Numbered from the stretch's first letter, positions 1 through 10,493 are shown. The stretch is 64,000 nucleotides of DNA from Microvirga guangxiensis (GCF_900102135.1 NZ_FMVJ01000006.1:186001-250000), one strand, 5' to 3'. A program made the numbers and translations. The notes: generated from the letters alone by a model not told the origin.

Positions 1-1130
1 GCCACAAGATTCTCGCCAGCTCCTTCATGGCCGACAAGGGCAACCACCGGCACTTCATGGCCAAGGAGATTCACGAGCAGCCGGAAGTGGTGGGCCGCAC
101 GCTTGCGCATTACGTGAACTTTACGGCTGGCCAAGTCGCGCTTCCGTTTGAGCTTCCCTTCGATTTCAAGAATTTGAAGCGGATTTCGATTTCCGCCTGC
201 GGCACTGCCTATCTTGCGGGCCTGATCTCGAAATATTGGTTCGAGCGTCTGGCGCGCATTCCGGTCGAGATCGATGTGGCCTCCGAATTCCGCTATCGCG
301 AGGCCCCTCTGGAGCCTGGAGAACTCGCGCTTTTCGTCTCTCAATCCGGAGAAACGGCCGATACTCTGGCATCCCTGCGTTACGCGTCATCCGAGAAGCA
401 GCATACGCTGTCTGTCGTGAATGTTCCGACGTCCACCATGGCACGCGAAAGTGCCGTCGTGGCACAAACGCTCGCAGGCGTCGAAGTGGGCGTGGCGTCA
501 ACCAAAGCCTTCACCTGCCAGCTTACCGTTCTTCTTTCTCTCGCCATTGCAGCTGGCCGCGCGCGCGGCGTGTTGAGCGCCGAGGACGAGAAGGAATTGG
601 TGGATGCGCTTATTGCCGTCCCTGGCCAGATGAGCGAGGCCATGAAGCGCGAGCACCAGATCGAAATTCTGGCCCGCGAGCTCTCGAAGGCCAAGGACGT
701 GCTCTATCTCGGACGCGGAACGTCGTATCCGCTTGCCATGGAAGGGGCGCTCAAGCTCAAGGAGATCTCCTATATCCACGCCGAAGGGTATGCGGCTGGC
801 GAGCTGAAGCATGGGCCCATCGCCCTTATTGACGAGACCATGCCGGTGATCGTCATCGCGCCTTATGACAACATCTTCGAAAAGACCGTCTCCAATATGC
901 AGGAGGTAGCCGCACGCGGCGGGCGAATCATTCTCATCACGGACGAGAAGGGCGCTCTGGAAACGGGCCTCGATACCATGGCCACCATCGTGATGCCGTC
1001 GGTGAATCCCGTCGTCGCACCAATCGTGAACTCGATCCCGATCCAGCTGCTCGCATATCACACTGCCGTCTTCATGGGCAAAGATGTGGACCAGCCGCGA
1101 AACCTCGCGAAGTCCGTGACCGTGGAGTAG
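1..1130 (+). CDS. glmS: Glucosamine-fructose-6-phosphate aminotransferase, C-terminal part
   Basis: This makes glucosamine-6-phosphate from fructose-6-phosphate and glutamine, the entry step to peptidoglycan and LPS amino sugars, in the cytoplasm. The reading frame is open from position 3 with no start, so the gene begins upstream. About 376 residues are visible against roughly 608 in the family, which means the N-terminal glutaminase domain lies outside the window. Both SIS (sugar isomerase) domains are present. The first has the ISACGTA and SQSGETADT phosphosugar-binding segments, and the second has YLGRGTSYPLAMEGALKLKEISY cut by me only for identification of its start (YLGRGTSYP). The C-terminus is the classic DQPRNLAKSVTVE. 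The next gene faces it, and no clear terminator is seen in the 43-base gap. Confidence 0.97.
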   Translation, partial: HKILASSFMADKGNHRHFMAKEIHEQPEVVGRTLAHYVNFTAGQVALPFELPFDFKNLKRISISACGTAYLAGLISKYWFERLARIPVEIDVASEFRYREAPLEPGELALFVSQSGETADTLASLRYASSEKQHTLSVVNVPTSTMARESAVVAQTLAGVEVGVASTKAFTCQLTVLLSLAIAAGRARGVLSAEDEKELVDALIAVPGQMSEAMKREHQIEILARELSKAKDVLYLGRGTSYPLAMEGALKLKEISYIHAEGYAAGELKHGPIALIDETMPVIVIAPYDNIFEKTVSNMQEVAARGGRIILITDEKGALETGLDTMATIVMPSVNPVVAPIVNSIPIQLLAYHTAVFMGKDVDQPRNLAKSVTVE

Positions 1131-1173
1131 CCTCAAGCATCATGTCTCTGCTTGCAGATCATCTCGGAGACGA

Positions 1174-1806
1174 TCAGTCCGAGGTTTTCTGCATGTAGAG
1201 CTGATGGGGTGGAAGGGCGAGGATATTGAGCTTCCGGCAATAGATGTTGGTGAAGGCGTCCAGGGCGATTTTCGGGCTGCGGGTCAGATCCTTGCCGGAG
1301 GGCAGGTCCTCAAACCAAAGATAATCGTCGAATATCAGAAGGCCTCCCGTTTTCAGCAGCCGGAAGCTTAATATGGCATCGCACAAGACATCCGGAGCCT
1401 GATGCGATCCATCGACGTAAACCATATCGAAAGAGCTCTCATGGCCTGAAGCCAGGATCTTTGCGAGCTGCGCATGAGAGAAGCCCTTGTGCACCACCAG
1501 CTCCACCGGATTCGGAGCAGACTCGGCCATCGTCCTGGCGTTTTTAAGGAAACGCGCTTCGACGGCGCTCATATCGGTTTCCGCGCCGCCTCCCTCCTGG
1601 TGTTCGATGCCGCCTTCCCAGGTGTCGATGCAGTGCAGCTCAAGCGGATGAAGAGGAGCGAGCTTCTGAACGAGATAATAGGCGCTGGCGCCTTCATAAG
1701 AACCGATCTCGAGAATCTTTCGCGGCTGGAATTGTGGGATCAACTGATCCCAAACCGGTCTCGCCGTGTCCTCGAACCATGTGTTCGTAAACTCAAGTTG
1801 GCTCAT
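1174..1806 (-). CDS. Class I SAM-dependent methyltransferase, 210 aa
   Basis: Predicted Rossmann-fold methyltransferase of the Methyltransf_24 type; the substrate is unknown. Motif I is ILEIGSYEGAS near residues 31-41. An acidic motif follows in HCIDTWEGG near 58-66. The later motif FDMVYVDGSHQAPDV near 126-140 is typical of the group that acts on small molecules or sugars. A GLLIFDDYLW strand lies near 154-163. There is no signal peptide or membrane segment, so the protein should be cytoplasmic. It lies 65 bases downstream of recG on the same strand, with an AT-rich inverted repeat (1817-1841) just before its start codon. That suggests separate control. Its codons look somewhat more AT-rich than those of recG. 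The family call is firm and the function is open. Confidence 0.8.
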   Translation of the reverse strand: MSQLEFTNTWFEDTARPVWDQLIPQFQPRKILEIGSYEGASAYYLVQKLAPLHPLELHCIDTWEGGIEHQEGGGAETDMSAVEARFLKNARTMAESAPNPVELVVHKGFSHAQLAKILASGHESSFDMVYVDGSHQAPDVLCDAILSFRLLKTGGLLIFDDYLWFEDLPSGKDLTRSPKIALDAFTNIYCRKLNILALPPHQLYMQKTSD

Positions 1807-1816
1807 CGGCAGCCTC

Positions 1817-1841
1817 TTTGATAATGGGATAGATTATCAAA
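1817..1841. repeat. Perfect 9-bp inverted repeat upstream of the methyltransferase
   Basis: The arms TTTGATAAT (1817-1825) and ATTATCAAA (1833-1841) are separated by 7 bases. The repeat ends 11 bases upstream of the methyltransferase start on the minus strand. It is markedly AT-rich for this genome. It could be an operator or a hairpin next to the ribosome-binding site. No T-run follows it, so it is not an ordinary terminator of recG. Confidence 0.5.
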
Positions 1842-1871
1842 AGTCGCTCGCCGGCGCCAATGGCGCTCCGA

Positions 1872-3989
1872 TCACCCGGCGCGAAGCAGCTTGATCGCGG
1901 AATCCCGCTCGAACAGATAAAGCATTGTCCGCAGGGCCTGCCCGCGTTCGCTCATCAGTTCCGGATCTTTATCGACGATCAGCCGCGCATCGTCCCGGGC
2001 CGCCGCGAGAAGATCGCCATCCACCTCCAGTCGCGCGAGCTTGAAGCCGGGAGTGCCGGATTGGCGGGTGCCGAGCACCTCACCTTCGCCCCGAAGGCGC
2101 AGGTCCTCCTCGGCAATGCGGAAGCCGTCTTCGGTCTGTCGCATCATCTCCAGGCGAGCCTGCGCGACCTGACCGAGCGGGCCTTTATAGATGAGCAGGC
2201 AGGTCGAGGACTTGGAGCCACGCCCGATGCGACCGCGCAACTGATGAAGTTGTGCAAGGCCGAAGCGCTCCGCGTGCTCGATCACCATGATCGTGGCATT
2301 AGGCACGTCCACACCCACTTCGATCACGGTGGTGGAGACAAGGATCTTGGTCTCGCCGTTGGAGAACCTTTCCATGGCGGCGTCCTTGTCCTTACCGGCC
2401 ATCTTGCCATGTACGAGACCCACCTGATCGCCGAAGAAGCTCTTGAGTGTTTCGAAGCGCTCCTCGGCAGCGGCAAGATCGATGGACTCGGATTCACCCA
2501 CCAGCGGACAGACCCAGTAAACCTGGTCGCCATTGACAACAGCGCGCCCGATGCCCCCGATCACTTCGTCGAGCCGATCGATGGAGATGAGCTTCGTGGC
2601 GATGGGTTTGCGGCCTGCCGGTTTTTCACTCAGCACCGAAACATCCATGTCGCCGAAATAGGTGAGCGCCAGGGTTCGCGGGATCGGGGTTGCCGTCATT
2701 ACAAGAATATCGACGGCCTCGCCCTTCGAGCCAAGCGCCAGGCGCTGGTGCACGCCGAAGCGATGCTGCTCGTCGACGACGGCGACACCGAGATCATGGA
2801 AAGCAACGCCCTCCTGAAACAGGGCATGGGTGCCCACTGCAATCTGGATGCTGCCATTGGCAAGCCCCTCCAGAACTGTTCGCCGAGCAACGCCTTTCTC
2901 ACGACCGGTAAGAAGCGCGATTGTCAGCCCTGCCTCTTCGGCCATGGGAGCGAGGCGTTCATAATGCTGTCGAGCGAGGATCTCCGTTGGCGCCATCATG
3001 GCTGCCTGACGACCGGCTTCGATTGCGCTTGCCATGGTGAGGAGACCAACCACGGTTTTGCCTGACCCAACATCGCCCTGGAGCAGGCGCAGCATCTTCT
3101 TGTCGGACACAAGGTCCTGGCGAATGTCCTCGATGGCCTTGGCCTGGGATGCAGTAAGGCCAAAGGGCAGGGCTTTCGTCAGCTTATCGACGAGACGTCC
3201 GTCCCCCGCATTCACCCGTCCCGGCAGACGGCGCATGCGGCTGCGGACGAGGGCGAGGGCGAGCTGGGAGGCGAGCAGTTCGTCATAGGCCAAACGGCGG
3301 CGCGGGGCGGACTTGGCAATTGCCTCCTCGGACAATTGCGAGGCGTTATCGGGCCTGTGCAACGCAAAGAGGGCTGTCCGAAAATCGGGCAGAGCATTCC
3401 GGTCGAGCCAGGCGGGATCCTGCCATTCGGCGAGGTTCGGGACCCGCTCCAGGGCAGCGCCGATGAACTTGCCCACCATGCGCGAGGAAAGGCCCTCGGT
3501 CAGGCCGTATACAGCCTCGACGGCCGGCAGGCTTTCAATGCCTTTCTCATCCAGGATACGGTCCGGGTGCACCATCTGGCGGCGGCCGTCCCACAGTTCG
3601 ATCTTGCCCGACACATAGCGGCGCTCGCCCAAAGGCAGGAGCTTTTCCAGCCGCGCTTTCTGCCCATTGAAGAACACGAGCGATACGTCGCCGGTCTCGT
3701 CCTCTACGACAATCCGGTAAGGAGCACGGCGGCCGGGCGGGGGCGGGCGATGGGCCACGACCGTTACCGAGAGGGTCACTGGCTCACCCACAGGTGCATC
3801 GGCAATCGAGCCTTTCATTTCCCTGGAAATGCCGCTGCTCGGCAGGTGAAACAGCAGATCTGCCACGCGCGCAGGCTTTCCCGGCTCACCCAGGAGGCGG
3901 TCGAGGAGGGGGGCAATTTTCGGTCCAACGCCGGGCAGAGCGGCTGCCGGGGCGAACAGGGGATCGAGAATGGAAGGGCGCAAGGGCAT
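1872..3989 (-). CDS. recG: ATP-dependent DNA helicase RecG
   Basis: Branch-migration helicase that reverses stalled replication forks and processes recombination intermediates. The length of 705 aa fits the family (about 690-700). An N-terminal wedge/OB domain spans roughly residues 60-160 and is followed by helicase lobes. Walker A is GDVGSGKT near residue 305, the Walker B variant DEQH is in VVDEQHRFGVHQR near 406, and the TATPIPRT motif III follows. The C-terminal lobe carries the arginine motif QLRGRIGRG. I chose the ATG at 3989 over a TTG one codon upstream. It is divergent from sdhE and mfd, an arrangement common in alphaproteobacteria. The downstream methyltransferase is on the same strand. 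Confidence 0.97.
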   Translation of the reverse strand: MPLRPSILDPLFAPAAALPGVGPKIAPLLDRLLGEPGKPARVADLLFHLPSSGISREMKGSIADAPVGEPVTLSVTVVAHRPPPPGRRAPYRIVVEDETGDVSLVFFNGQKARLEKLLPLGERRYVSGKIELWDGRRQMVHPDRILDEKGIESLPAVEAVYGLTEGLSSRMVGKFIGAALERVPNLAEWQDPAWLDRNALPDFRTALFALHRPDNASQLSEEAIAKSAPRRRLAYDELLASQLALALVRSRMRRLPGRVNAGDGRLVDKLTKALPFGLTASQAKAIEDIRQDLVSDKKMLRLLQGDVGSGKTVVGLLTMASAIEAGRQAAMMAPTEILARQHYERLAPMAEEAGLTIALLTGREKGVARRTVLEGLANGSIQIAVGTHALFQEGVAFHDLGVAVVDEQHRFGVHQRLALGSKGEAVDILVMTATPIPRTLALTYFGDMDVSVLSEKPAGRKPIATKLISIDRLDEVIGGIGRAVVNGDQVYWVCPLVGESESIDLAAAEERFETLKSFFGDQVGLVHGKMAGKDKDAAMERFSNGETKILVSTTVIEVGVDVPNATIMVIEHAERFGLAQLHQLRGRIGRGSKSSTCLLIYKGPLGQVAQARLEMMRQTEDGFRIAEEDLRLRGEGEVLGTRQSGTPGFKLARLEVDGDLLAAARDDARLIVDKDPELMSERGQALRTMLYLFERDSAIKLLRAG

Positions 3990-4077
3990 CAAACGGGTGT
4001 CAAGTCGAAGGGAGATGGTTATATAGCGGCCATGCCGCTTCGACGCGACGTTATCTTTATCTCACCGGAGCATTTTC

Positions 4078-4374
4078 ATGAGCGGGACGACACGCACAAG
4101 CGCCGACCTTGATGTCCGCCGCAAGCAGATCCTTTACAGATCCTGGCACCGGGGTATGCGCGAGATGGACCTGATCATGGGCCGCTTTGCCGATTCCGAG
4201 ATCGGCAACCTCTCCGATGAGGACTTGGCCGAGTTCGAGCGCCTGATCGAGGTGACGGACCGGGATCTGCTCGGCTGGATCACGGGAGAGATCGAGACGC
4301 CTACGAACTACAACACCCCCCTGTTCCGCCGCCTGAAGGCGTTTCACACCCATACCTCGCCGATTCACAACTGA
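4078..4374 (+). CDS. sdhE: FAD assembly factor SdhE (succinate dehydrogenase assembly factor 2)
   Basis: Small cytoplasmic chaperone that promotes covalent attachment of FAD to succinate dehydrogenase (and fumarate reductase) flavoprotein subunits. The 98-aa protein carries the diagnostic RGMREMD segment near residues 27-33; the RGxxE motif is the flavinylation determinant in the family. The conserved helical body continues with the acidic LSDEDLAEFERL stretch and the C-terminal DLLGWITG. The ATG follows a GGAG ribosome-binding site by about 7 bases. It lies between divergent recG and co-directional mfd, with 76 bases before mfd. In Rhizobiales sdhE (DUF339) is often found beside recG and mfd, which supports the call. 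Confidence 0.93.
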   Translation: MSGTTRTSADLDVRRKQILYRSWHRGMREMDLIMGRFADSEIGNLSDEDLAEFERLIEVTDRDLLGWITGEIETPTNYNTPLFRRLKAFHTHTSPIHN

Positions 4375-4450
4375 CGTCGTCCTTATCCGAATTCTGACGA
4401 ACCGGGCGGAGAAGCCCGCGTTCTCCTCCATTGTGACCTGATACGCTGCC

Positions 4451-7400
4451 ATGAAGTCTGCTCTGACCCGCGCTCTCGACGCCCTTAAAAAAGGCCAAGG
4501 CCTGACGCTTGCCAGCGTTCCGGACGGCTTCGACGCGCTCGCTGTTGCCGATCTGGCGCGCGGCCTGTCGGGAACTATCGAGGGGCCGGCCGTCCTGGTT
4601 CATGTGGCACGGGACGGCCAGCGGCAGCAGAATTTCGCCAACAGCCTCGGTTTCATCGCGCCGGAAATCGAGATCCTCACATTCCCCGCCTGGGATTGCC
4701 AACCCTATGATCGGGTGTCGCCGAATGCGGCAATCACCGCTCAGCGCATGACGACCCTGGCGCGCCTTACCCGCTCCAAGACATCCGAGGAAAAGCCGCG
4801 GATTCTCTCCACCACTGTGAACGCCCTCGTCCAGCGCGTCGCGCCGAGAAACCGCATCGCCGCAGAAACCTTCTCGGCCGAGCCGGGCAACGTGGTCGAC
4901 ACGACGCTTCTTATCAACTGGCTCGAATCCAACGGCTTCATGCGGACGGGCACGGTGCGCGAAACCGGCGAATATGCGGTGCGCGGCGGCATCATCGACC
5001 TCTACCCGGCGGGGCTGCCTAATCCGGTGCGCCTCGACTTCTTCGGCGATGCGCTGGAATCGATCCGCTCCTTCGACCCCGAGAACCAGCGCACGGTCGG
5101 AACGCTCCGGTCCCTCGATCTCGTGCCCATGAGCGAGGTGCAGCTTACCACGGAGAGCATCAAGCGCTTCCGTCAGTCCTATGTGGCCGCTTTCGGCGCT
5201 CCAACCCGTGACGACCGGCTCTACGAGGCGATCAGCGAGGGGCGGCGCTATCCGGGCCACGAGCATTGGCTGCCCCTGTTCCATGATCGTCTCGACACGC
5301 TACTCGATTACGTGCCCAGCATTCCGGTGGTCTTCGATGCGTTGGTGGACGATGCGGCCGGCGAGCGCTTGTCTCAAGTAAAGGACTATTATGACGCCCG
5401 GCGCGAGAACATGGGGCAGAACCAGCCCGGCGTCGCGCCTTATCGCCCGCTGCCGCCGGACCAGTTGTATTTCAAACCAGATGAATGGGCAGAGCGTACC
5501 GCTTCGCTGCCGCTTGCGAAACTCACGCCGTTCGCCATGCCCGAATCCGGCGCGCCACGCATCGTGGTGGATTGCGCCGCGCGCCAGGGTCGCAATTTCA
5601 TCGCGGAGCGCGCGGACGAGAGCGCGAACGTGTTCGAGGCTGTTGTCGCCCATATTCGCGACCAGCAGAAGCAAGGCCGCCGCGTGATCCTGGGGGCGTG
5701 GTCGGACGGCTCGCGCGAGCGCCTGTGCCATGTCCTGCAGGACCACGACCTGAGGCAGACGAAGCCGATTGGCCGCTTCTCGGAGGCGATGGCCTATCCG
5801 CGTAACGAGATTCCCGTTGGCATCTGGCCATTGGAGCATGGCTTCGAGACAGGCGACCTGACCGTCATCAGCGAACAGGACATCCTCGGCGACCGCCTCG
5901 TGCGCCAGAAGCGCAAATCCAAGCGTCCACAGGACTTTCTCACGGAGGTCGCCGCTCTCACGCCCGGCGATCTCGTGGTGCACGTGGATCATGGCATTGG
6001 GCGTTTCGAAGGTCTCAAGACCATCGAAGCTGCGGGGGCGCCGCATGACTGCCTGGAACTGCATTATGCAGGCGGCGACCGCCTGTTCCTCCCGGTGGAG
6101 AACATCGAGCTTCTGACTCGTTACGGCTCGGAAGAGACGGAAGTTCAGCTCGACAAGCTCGGCGGTGGTGCTTGGCAGGCTCGTAAAGCCCGCATGAAGC
6201 AGCGCATCCGCGAGATGGCTGGCGCCCTCATGAAGATCGCCGCAGCGCGCATTCTCAAGGATGCGCCGCGCATGATCCCGCCGGAAGGGCTCTACGACGA
6301 ATTCGCTGCCCGTTTCCCCTATGACGAAACCGAGGATCAGCTCAACGCCATCGAAGCGGTGCTCGACGACATGGCATCGGGCCGTCCTATGGATCGCCTC
6401 GTTTGCGGTGACGTGGGTTTCGGCAAGACGGAAGTTGCTCTGCGCGCCGCCTTCGTTGCTGCCATGAGTGGCAAGCAGGTGGCCGTCGTCGTGCCGACCA
6501 CTCTGTTGTCTCGTCAGCACTACAAGACCTTCTGCGACAGATTCCGTGGCCTGCCGCTGAACATCGGTCAGGCCTCGCGCTTCGTACCCTCGGCCGAATT
6601 GAAGAAGACGAAGGAGGGATTGGCGGACGGGTCGGTCGATATCGTCGTCGGCACTCATGCCGTGCTGGGCAAGTCGATCAAGTTCAAGGATCTCGGCCTC
6701 ATCATCGTAGACGAGGAACAGCATTTCGGCGTGAGCCATAAGGAGCGCCTGAAGGAACTGCGCGCCGAAGTGCATGTGCTGACGCTCTCCGCAACGCCGA
6801 TCCCGCGCACCCTTCAGCTGGCGCTCACAGGCGTTCGCGAACTTTCGCTCATCACTACGCCGCCGGTGGATCGTCTCGCCGTCCGCACCTTCATCACGCC
6901 ATTCGATCCGCTTCTCATCCGCGAGGCGCTGCTGCGCGAGCGTTACAGGGGCGGGCAGGCATTCTATGTCGTGCCGCGCCTCGACGATCTCGGCGAGGTG
7001 AAGGCCTTCCTCGACAAGGAAGTGCCAGAGGCGAAGGTGGCGGTCGCGCACGGCCAGATGGCGGCGGGCCAGCTCGAAGACGTCATGACGGCGTTCTACG
7101 AAGGGAAGTATGACATTCTGCTCTCTACGACCATTGTGGAATCCGGCCTCGATATTCCGACTGCCAACACACTGATCGTGCATCGCGCCGATATGTTCGG
7201 CCTGTCGCAGCTCTACCAATTGCGTGGGCGAGTGGGCCGGTCGAAGACCCGCGCCTATGCTCTCTTCTCGGTGCCGGCCAACAAGAATCTCACGGCGCAG
7301 GCCGAGCGGCGTCTCAAGGTCCTCCAGACACTCGATACATTGGGCGCAGGCTTCCAGCTCGCCTCGCACGATCTGGATATCCGTGGGGCGGGCAACCTGC

Positions 7401-7975
7401 TTGGCGAGGAACAATCAGGCCATATCAAGGAAGTGGGTTATGAGCTCTATCAGCAGATGCTCGAGGAGGCCGTCGCGCAGCTGAAGGCCGGTATCGAGGA
7501 GCCTGCAGAGGATCAGTGGTCGCCTACGATCGCGGTCGGCGCGCCGGTGATGATCCCGGAGAGCTACATCGCAGACCTGCAATTGCGTCTTGGCCTGTAT
7601 CGCCGACTTTCGACCTTCGAAACGGACACGGAGATCGACGGCTTCCGCGCGGAGCTCATCGACCGTTTCGGTCCTGTACCGTCAGAGGTCGATCAGCTTC
7701 TGAAGATCATGGCAATCAAGGTGCTGTGCCGTCGCGCCAATGTGGAGAAGGTGGATGGCGGTCCGAAGGGCATCATCATCTCCTTCCGCGACAACTCCTT
7801 CGCAAATCCGACGGGTCTCATTTCCTACGTGACGGAACAGGCCTCGTTCGCGAAGGTGCGTCCGGATATGAAGATTGTATTCGTCCGCGACGTCGAAACC
7901 CCTGATGAGCGCATCAAGACATCGACCATCATCCTGCGTGATCTGGTGAGGATTGCCGAAAAGAAGGCAGCTTAA
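4451..7975 (+). CDS. mfd: Transcription-repair coupling factor Mfd
   Basis: Translocase that removes RNA polymerase stalled at DNA lesions and recruits UvrA/UvrB. The 1174-aa length is full. The N-terminal UvrB-homology region comes first. The RNA polymerase-interacting domain follows, with [18 protein letters not shown] near residues 508-525. The RecG-like motor has Walker [10 protein letters not shown] near 653, the DEEQ box in [11 protein letters not shown] near 754, and SATPIPRT. The QLRGRVGRS motif lies further on, and the C-terminal TRCF domain ends in [11 protein letters not shown]. The ATG at 4451 has only a weak ribosome-binding site. Mfd and RecG share the motor family and flank sdhE here. 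The small reverse-strand gene starts 13 bases beyond the stop. Confidence 0.97.
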   Translation: MKSALTRALDALKKGQGLTLASVPDGFDALAVADLARGLSGTIEGPAVLVHVARDGQRQQNFANSLGFIAPEIEILTFPAWDCQPYDRVSPNAAITAQRMTTLARLTRSKTSEEKPRILSTTVNALVQRVAPRNRIAAETFSAEPGNVVDTTLLINWLESNGFMRTGTVRETGEYAVRGGIIDLYPAGLPNPVRLDFFGDALESIRSFDPENQRTVGTLRSLDLVPMSEVQLTTESIKRFRQSYVAAFGAPTRDDRLYEAISEGRRYPGHEHWLPLFHDRLDTLLDYVPSIPVVFDALVDDAAGERLSQVKDYYDARRENMGQNQPGVAPYRPLPPDQLYFKPDEWAERTASLPLAKLTPFAMPESGAPRIVVDCAARQGRNFIAERADESANVFEAVVAHIRDQQKQGRRVILGAWSDGSRERLCHVLQDHDLRQTKPIGRFSEAMAYPRNEIPVGIWPLEHGFETGDLTVISEQDILGDRLVRQKRKSKRPQDFLTEVAALTPGDLVVHVDHGIGRFEGLKTIEAAGAPHDCLELHYAGGDRLFLPVENIELLTRYGSEETEVQLDKLGGGAWQARKARMKQRIREMAGALMKIAAARILKDAPRMIPPEGLYDEFAARFPYDETEDQLNAIEAVLDDMASGRPMDRLVCGDVGFGKTEVALRAAFVAAMSGKQVAVVVPTTLLSRQHYKTFCDRFRGLPLNIGQASRFVPSAELKKTKEGLADGSVDIVVGTHAVLGKSIKFKDLGLIIVDEEQHFGVSHKERLKELRAEVHVLTLSATPIPRTLQLALTGVRELSLITTPPVDRLAVRTFITPFDPLLIREALLRERYRGGQAFYVVPRLDDLGEVKAFLDKEVPEAKVAVAHGQMAAGQLEDVMTAFYEGKYDILLSTTIVESGLDIPTANTLIVHRADMFGLSQLYQLRGRVGRSKTRAYALFSVPANKNLTAQAERRLKVLQTLDTLGAGFQLASHDLDIRGAGNLLGEEQSGHIKEVGYELYQQMLEEAVAQLKAGIEEPAEDQWSPTIAVGAPVMIPESYIADLQLRLGLYRRLSTFETDTEIDGFRAELIDRFGPVPSEVDQLLKIMAIKVLCRRANVEKVDGGPKGIIISFRDNSFANPTGLISYVTEQASFAKVRPDMKIVFVRDVETPDERIKTSTIILRDLVRIAEKKAA

Positions 7976-7987
7976 GACGGACTGAGA

Positions 7988-8332
7988 TCAAAGGTCTGCC
8001 GCAGCCACAGCACGCGTGCTCAGTTCGTTCTGCAGCATCGTAACCGCACCGCTAATGCCGCCTGTGACGATGACAGGCGTGTGGCTTTTGGCCAAAGTCT
8101 TGCGCAGTCGGGTGGCAAGTTCCAGGAACCGGCGGCGTTCTGGCCAATCGGCATGCTGAGGCATCTGCAGAACTACGGCGGCAGGGCTCGGGATCAGCGC
8201 GAGTACATCGTCTGCAGCCTCAAAAGGGGCTGTGACGCTCGCATATCCCATACCTGCAAGTTCGGCCGAAAGTGCGCAGTCAGGCGCGCGGTCGCCGTTG
8301 TCGACGACGAGAACCTTCTGCATGCCATTCAT
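7988..8332 (-). CDS. Small pseudo-receiver-like protein, 114 aa
   Basis: I do not recognise a named family. The protein opens like a response-regulator receiver (QKVLVVDNGDRAPDCALSAE) and continues with alternating helix and strand segments. In the place of the phospho-acceptor aspartate stands VVLQMPQH, with no aspartate. The later strand THTPVIVTGG-like segment (HTPVIVTGGISGAV) would correspond to the strand that carries the conserved Thr/Ser. It is therefore probably a non-phosphorylated, protein-binding receiver fold. The start could be the ATG at 8332 or the one at 8323. It converges on mfd with a gap of 12 bases. Function unknown. Confidence 0.6.
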   Translation of the reverse strand: MNGMQKVLVVDNGDRAPDCALSAELAGMGYASVTAPFEAADDVLALIPSPAAVVLQMPQHADWPERRRFLELATRLRKTLAKSHTPVIVTGGISGAVTMLQNELSTRAVAAADL

Positions 8333-8464
8333 TGCAACACCCTTGCGTTGGTAACGCGTTCGTTAGCCGGGAGACGTGCTCCTTAACGAACTAAGCCTTG
8401 GTTTAGTTGCATTCGCTACATGAATGGAAGCTCAACAATAAATGCAGGACTGTTTCATGGCCCT

Positions 8465-10276
8465 TCAGTCCGCTTCTCTCCACCATACATCGGGAGAAGA
8501 GCCGAAGAGAGGCGTCTTCAGTGGGTGCTTCAACCGGCTATCGTAGGCAAGCCATTGGTCGCCCACGTAAAATAAGGGGACGACATAGAAACCGGAGAGC
8601 AGTACGCGGTCGAGGGCGCGTACCGAAGAGACGAAGTCCTCCCTCGTTTTCGCTTCCAGAAGGGCGTCGATCATGCGGTCAATGGCAGGGGAGGTAGCCC
8701 CTGCGTAGTTGAAGGAGCCATCCTTCTTCGCCGCTTCGGAGCCCCAGCGATTGCGCTGCTCGTTTCCGGGAGAGGCTGAGGCCGGCCAGACCCACAGGAT
8801 CATGTCGTAGTCGAATCGGGAAATGCGCCGCCAGTACTGGACGTCATCCACCAAGCGTACCTTCGCCTTGATCCCGATGCGCTCGAGAGCCTGCGCATAG
8901 TTCAATGCGAGGCGTTCCTGATAACGTGAATTGACCAGCATCTCGAAACGAAAAGCCTCTCCGGTTTTCCGGTTGCGAAGAACATTGTCTCTGAGACCCC
9001 AGCCTGCCTCCGACAGCAGCGCCAAAGCCTGACGGGCCATGTCCCTGTCGCGCCCAGTTCCGTCTGCCGAAGCAGGCATCCAGCGTCCTTCGAGGATGTC
9101 GCTCCGCACCGCTCCTGGAAACTGGTCGAGAAGCTCACGTTCGCGCCCGCCGGCAGGCTTCCCAGCTGAGGAGAGATCCGAACCGGCGAAGAAACTGTCC
9201 GAGCGCTTAAGGTAACCATAGAAGAGGTTGCGGTTCAGCCAGTCGAAATCGAACAGATGGCCGAGGGCCTCCCGAACCCTCACATCGGCAAACAGAGGTC
9301 GGCGGGTATTGAACACAAAGCCATTCATGCCCTTGGGAAGCTGAACAGGCAGGGTTTCGCGCTTGATCCTTCCATCGCGGGTCGCGGGAAAATCATAGCC
9401 GGTAGCCCAACGGGTCGGGTCTCCCTCGAGCCTGTAATCGTAAAGGCCTGCCTTGAACGCCTCAAACATGGTGTTGGCATCGCGATAGAGGTCGAAGCGG
9501 ATCTCGTCGAAATTATAGAGCCCACGCAAAACCGGCAGATCCTTCCCCCAGAAATCCTGGCGGCGTTTCAAGACCACCCGCTCACCCGGCCGAACCTCGC
9601 TGATGGTGTAGGGGCCTGAACCGACGGGAGGGGTGAGAGTGGTTCGGTCGAAAGTATTGGGGTCGGTGGCATGAGCCGCGAAGATTGGCATCATTGCAAT
9701 CAGCAAAGGCAGTTCCCTGTCATTGCTGCCAGAAAGGTCGAACCGGATACGGTAAGGGTCCTGAATCTCGACCTTTTTCACTTGGCCGAAGCTTGTCCTG
9801 TAGAAAGGTTTGCCTCGCTCTCTCAGCACGTCGAACGTAAAGCGGACATCCTCCGCCGTCAGAGCGTGTCCATCCGAGAAACGGGCCTTCGGGTTGAGGT
9901 GGAAGGTTACAAAACTCCGATCTTCCGGAAGTTCGACCGATTCGGCGACCAGTCCATAGAGCGTGAATGGCTCGTCCTGGGAGCGGATCATGAGGCTCTG
10001 GACGACATAGGTAGGAATGGCAGGCGGAGCGACGCCGAGAACAATGTAAGGATTGAGACTGTCGAACGTACCCTGAATCGCCAGCGTGATTCGCCCACCC
10101 TTAGGAGCTTCGGGGTTGGCATAGGGAAGATGAGAGAACCCGGCGGGCAGGGCAGGCTCTCCATGCATGGCGATGCCATGCCGCAGGGGCTCCGCCTGAG
10201 CTGCGACCATCGGCCTAAAGCCCGCCACGATGACGACGGCAAAAAAGCCTAAAATCCTTATGAGACTGGCTTTCAT
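8465..10276 (-). CDS. ABC transporter substrate-binding protein, family 5 (YejA/oligopeptide type)
   Basis: Periplasmic solute receptor, probably for peptides or peptide-like compounds. I place the start at the ATG 10276, giving 603 aa and a clean signal peptide (KASLIRILGFFAVVIVAGF, cleavage near AQAEP). An ATG 45 codons upstream would put an unlikely leader in front. The family 5 core is visible in GGRITLAIQGTFDSLNPY, LNPKARFSDGHALTAEDVRFTF, VGSGPYTISEVRPGERVVL and RFDYDMILWVWPASASPGNE. The HGIAMHGEPALPAGFSHLPY opening is typical of the YejA-like group that pairs with YejBEF. No permease or ATPase is adjacent, so the partner genes must be elsewhere. It diverges from the IalB gene, with 217 bases between. 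Confidence 0.9.
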   Translation of the reverse strand: MKASLIRILGFFAVVIVAGFRPMVAAQAEPLRHGIAMHGEPALPAGFSHLPYANPEAPKGGRITLAIQGTFDSLNPYIVLGVAPPAIPTYVVQSLMIRSQDEPFTLYGLVAESVELPEDRSFVTFHLNPKARFSDGHALTAEDVRFTFDVLRERGKPFYRTSFGQVKKVEIQDPYRIRFDLSGSNDRELPLLIAMMPIFAAHATDPNTFDRTTLTPPVGSGPYTISEVRPGERVVLKRRQDFWGKDLPVLRGLYNFDEIRFDLYRDANTMFEAFKAGLYDYRLEGDPTRWATGYDFPATRDGRIKRETLPVQLPKGMNGFVFNTRRPLFADVRVREALGHLFDFDWLNRNLFYGYLKRSDSFFAGSDLSSAGKPAGGRERELLDQFPGAVRSDILEGRWMPASADGTGRDRDMARQALALLSEAGWGLRDNVLRNRKTGEAFRFEMLVNSRYQERLALNYAQALERIGIKAKVRLVDDVQYWRRISRFDYDMILWVWPASASPGNEQRNRWGSEAAKKDGSFNYAGATSPAIDRMIDALLEAKTREDFVSSVRALDRVLLSGFYVVPLFYVGDQWLAYDSRLKHPLKTPLFGSSPDVWWREAD

Positions 10277-10493
10277 GGGGCTCCAGATGCATGACGGCGC
10301 TTCTCGGGCAATATTGTACAGAAAGTTGCCCGAAGTGACTGGAAACCTAGCACATGAAAGGTTAAAGGAGCGCCACAGGTCATGTCTTCGCCGCAATCGG
10401 CAAAGATTCACCGTCCCATTACAGGTTTAAGAACGCCGATCTCCTGCGGTCCATTCAAGAGCCGAACCTTTCGACTGAAGAGGAAGTAACGAT

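Noticed and set aside
5300..7414. 704-codon reverse frame inside mfd
   Set aside because: A GC-rich antisense shadow; the plus-strand Mfd motifs are unmistakable throughout.
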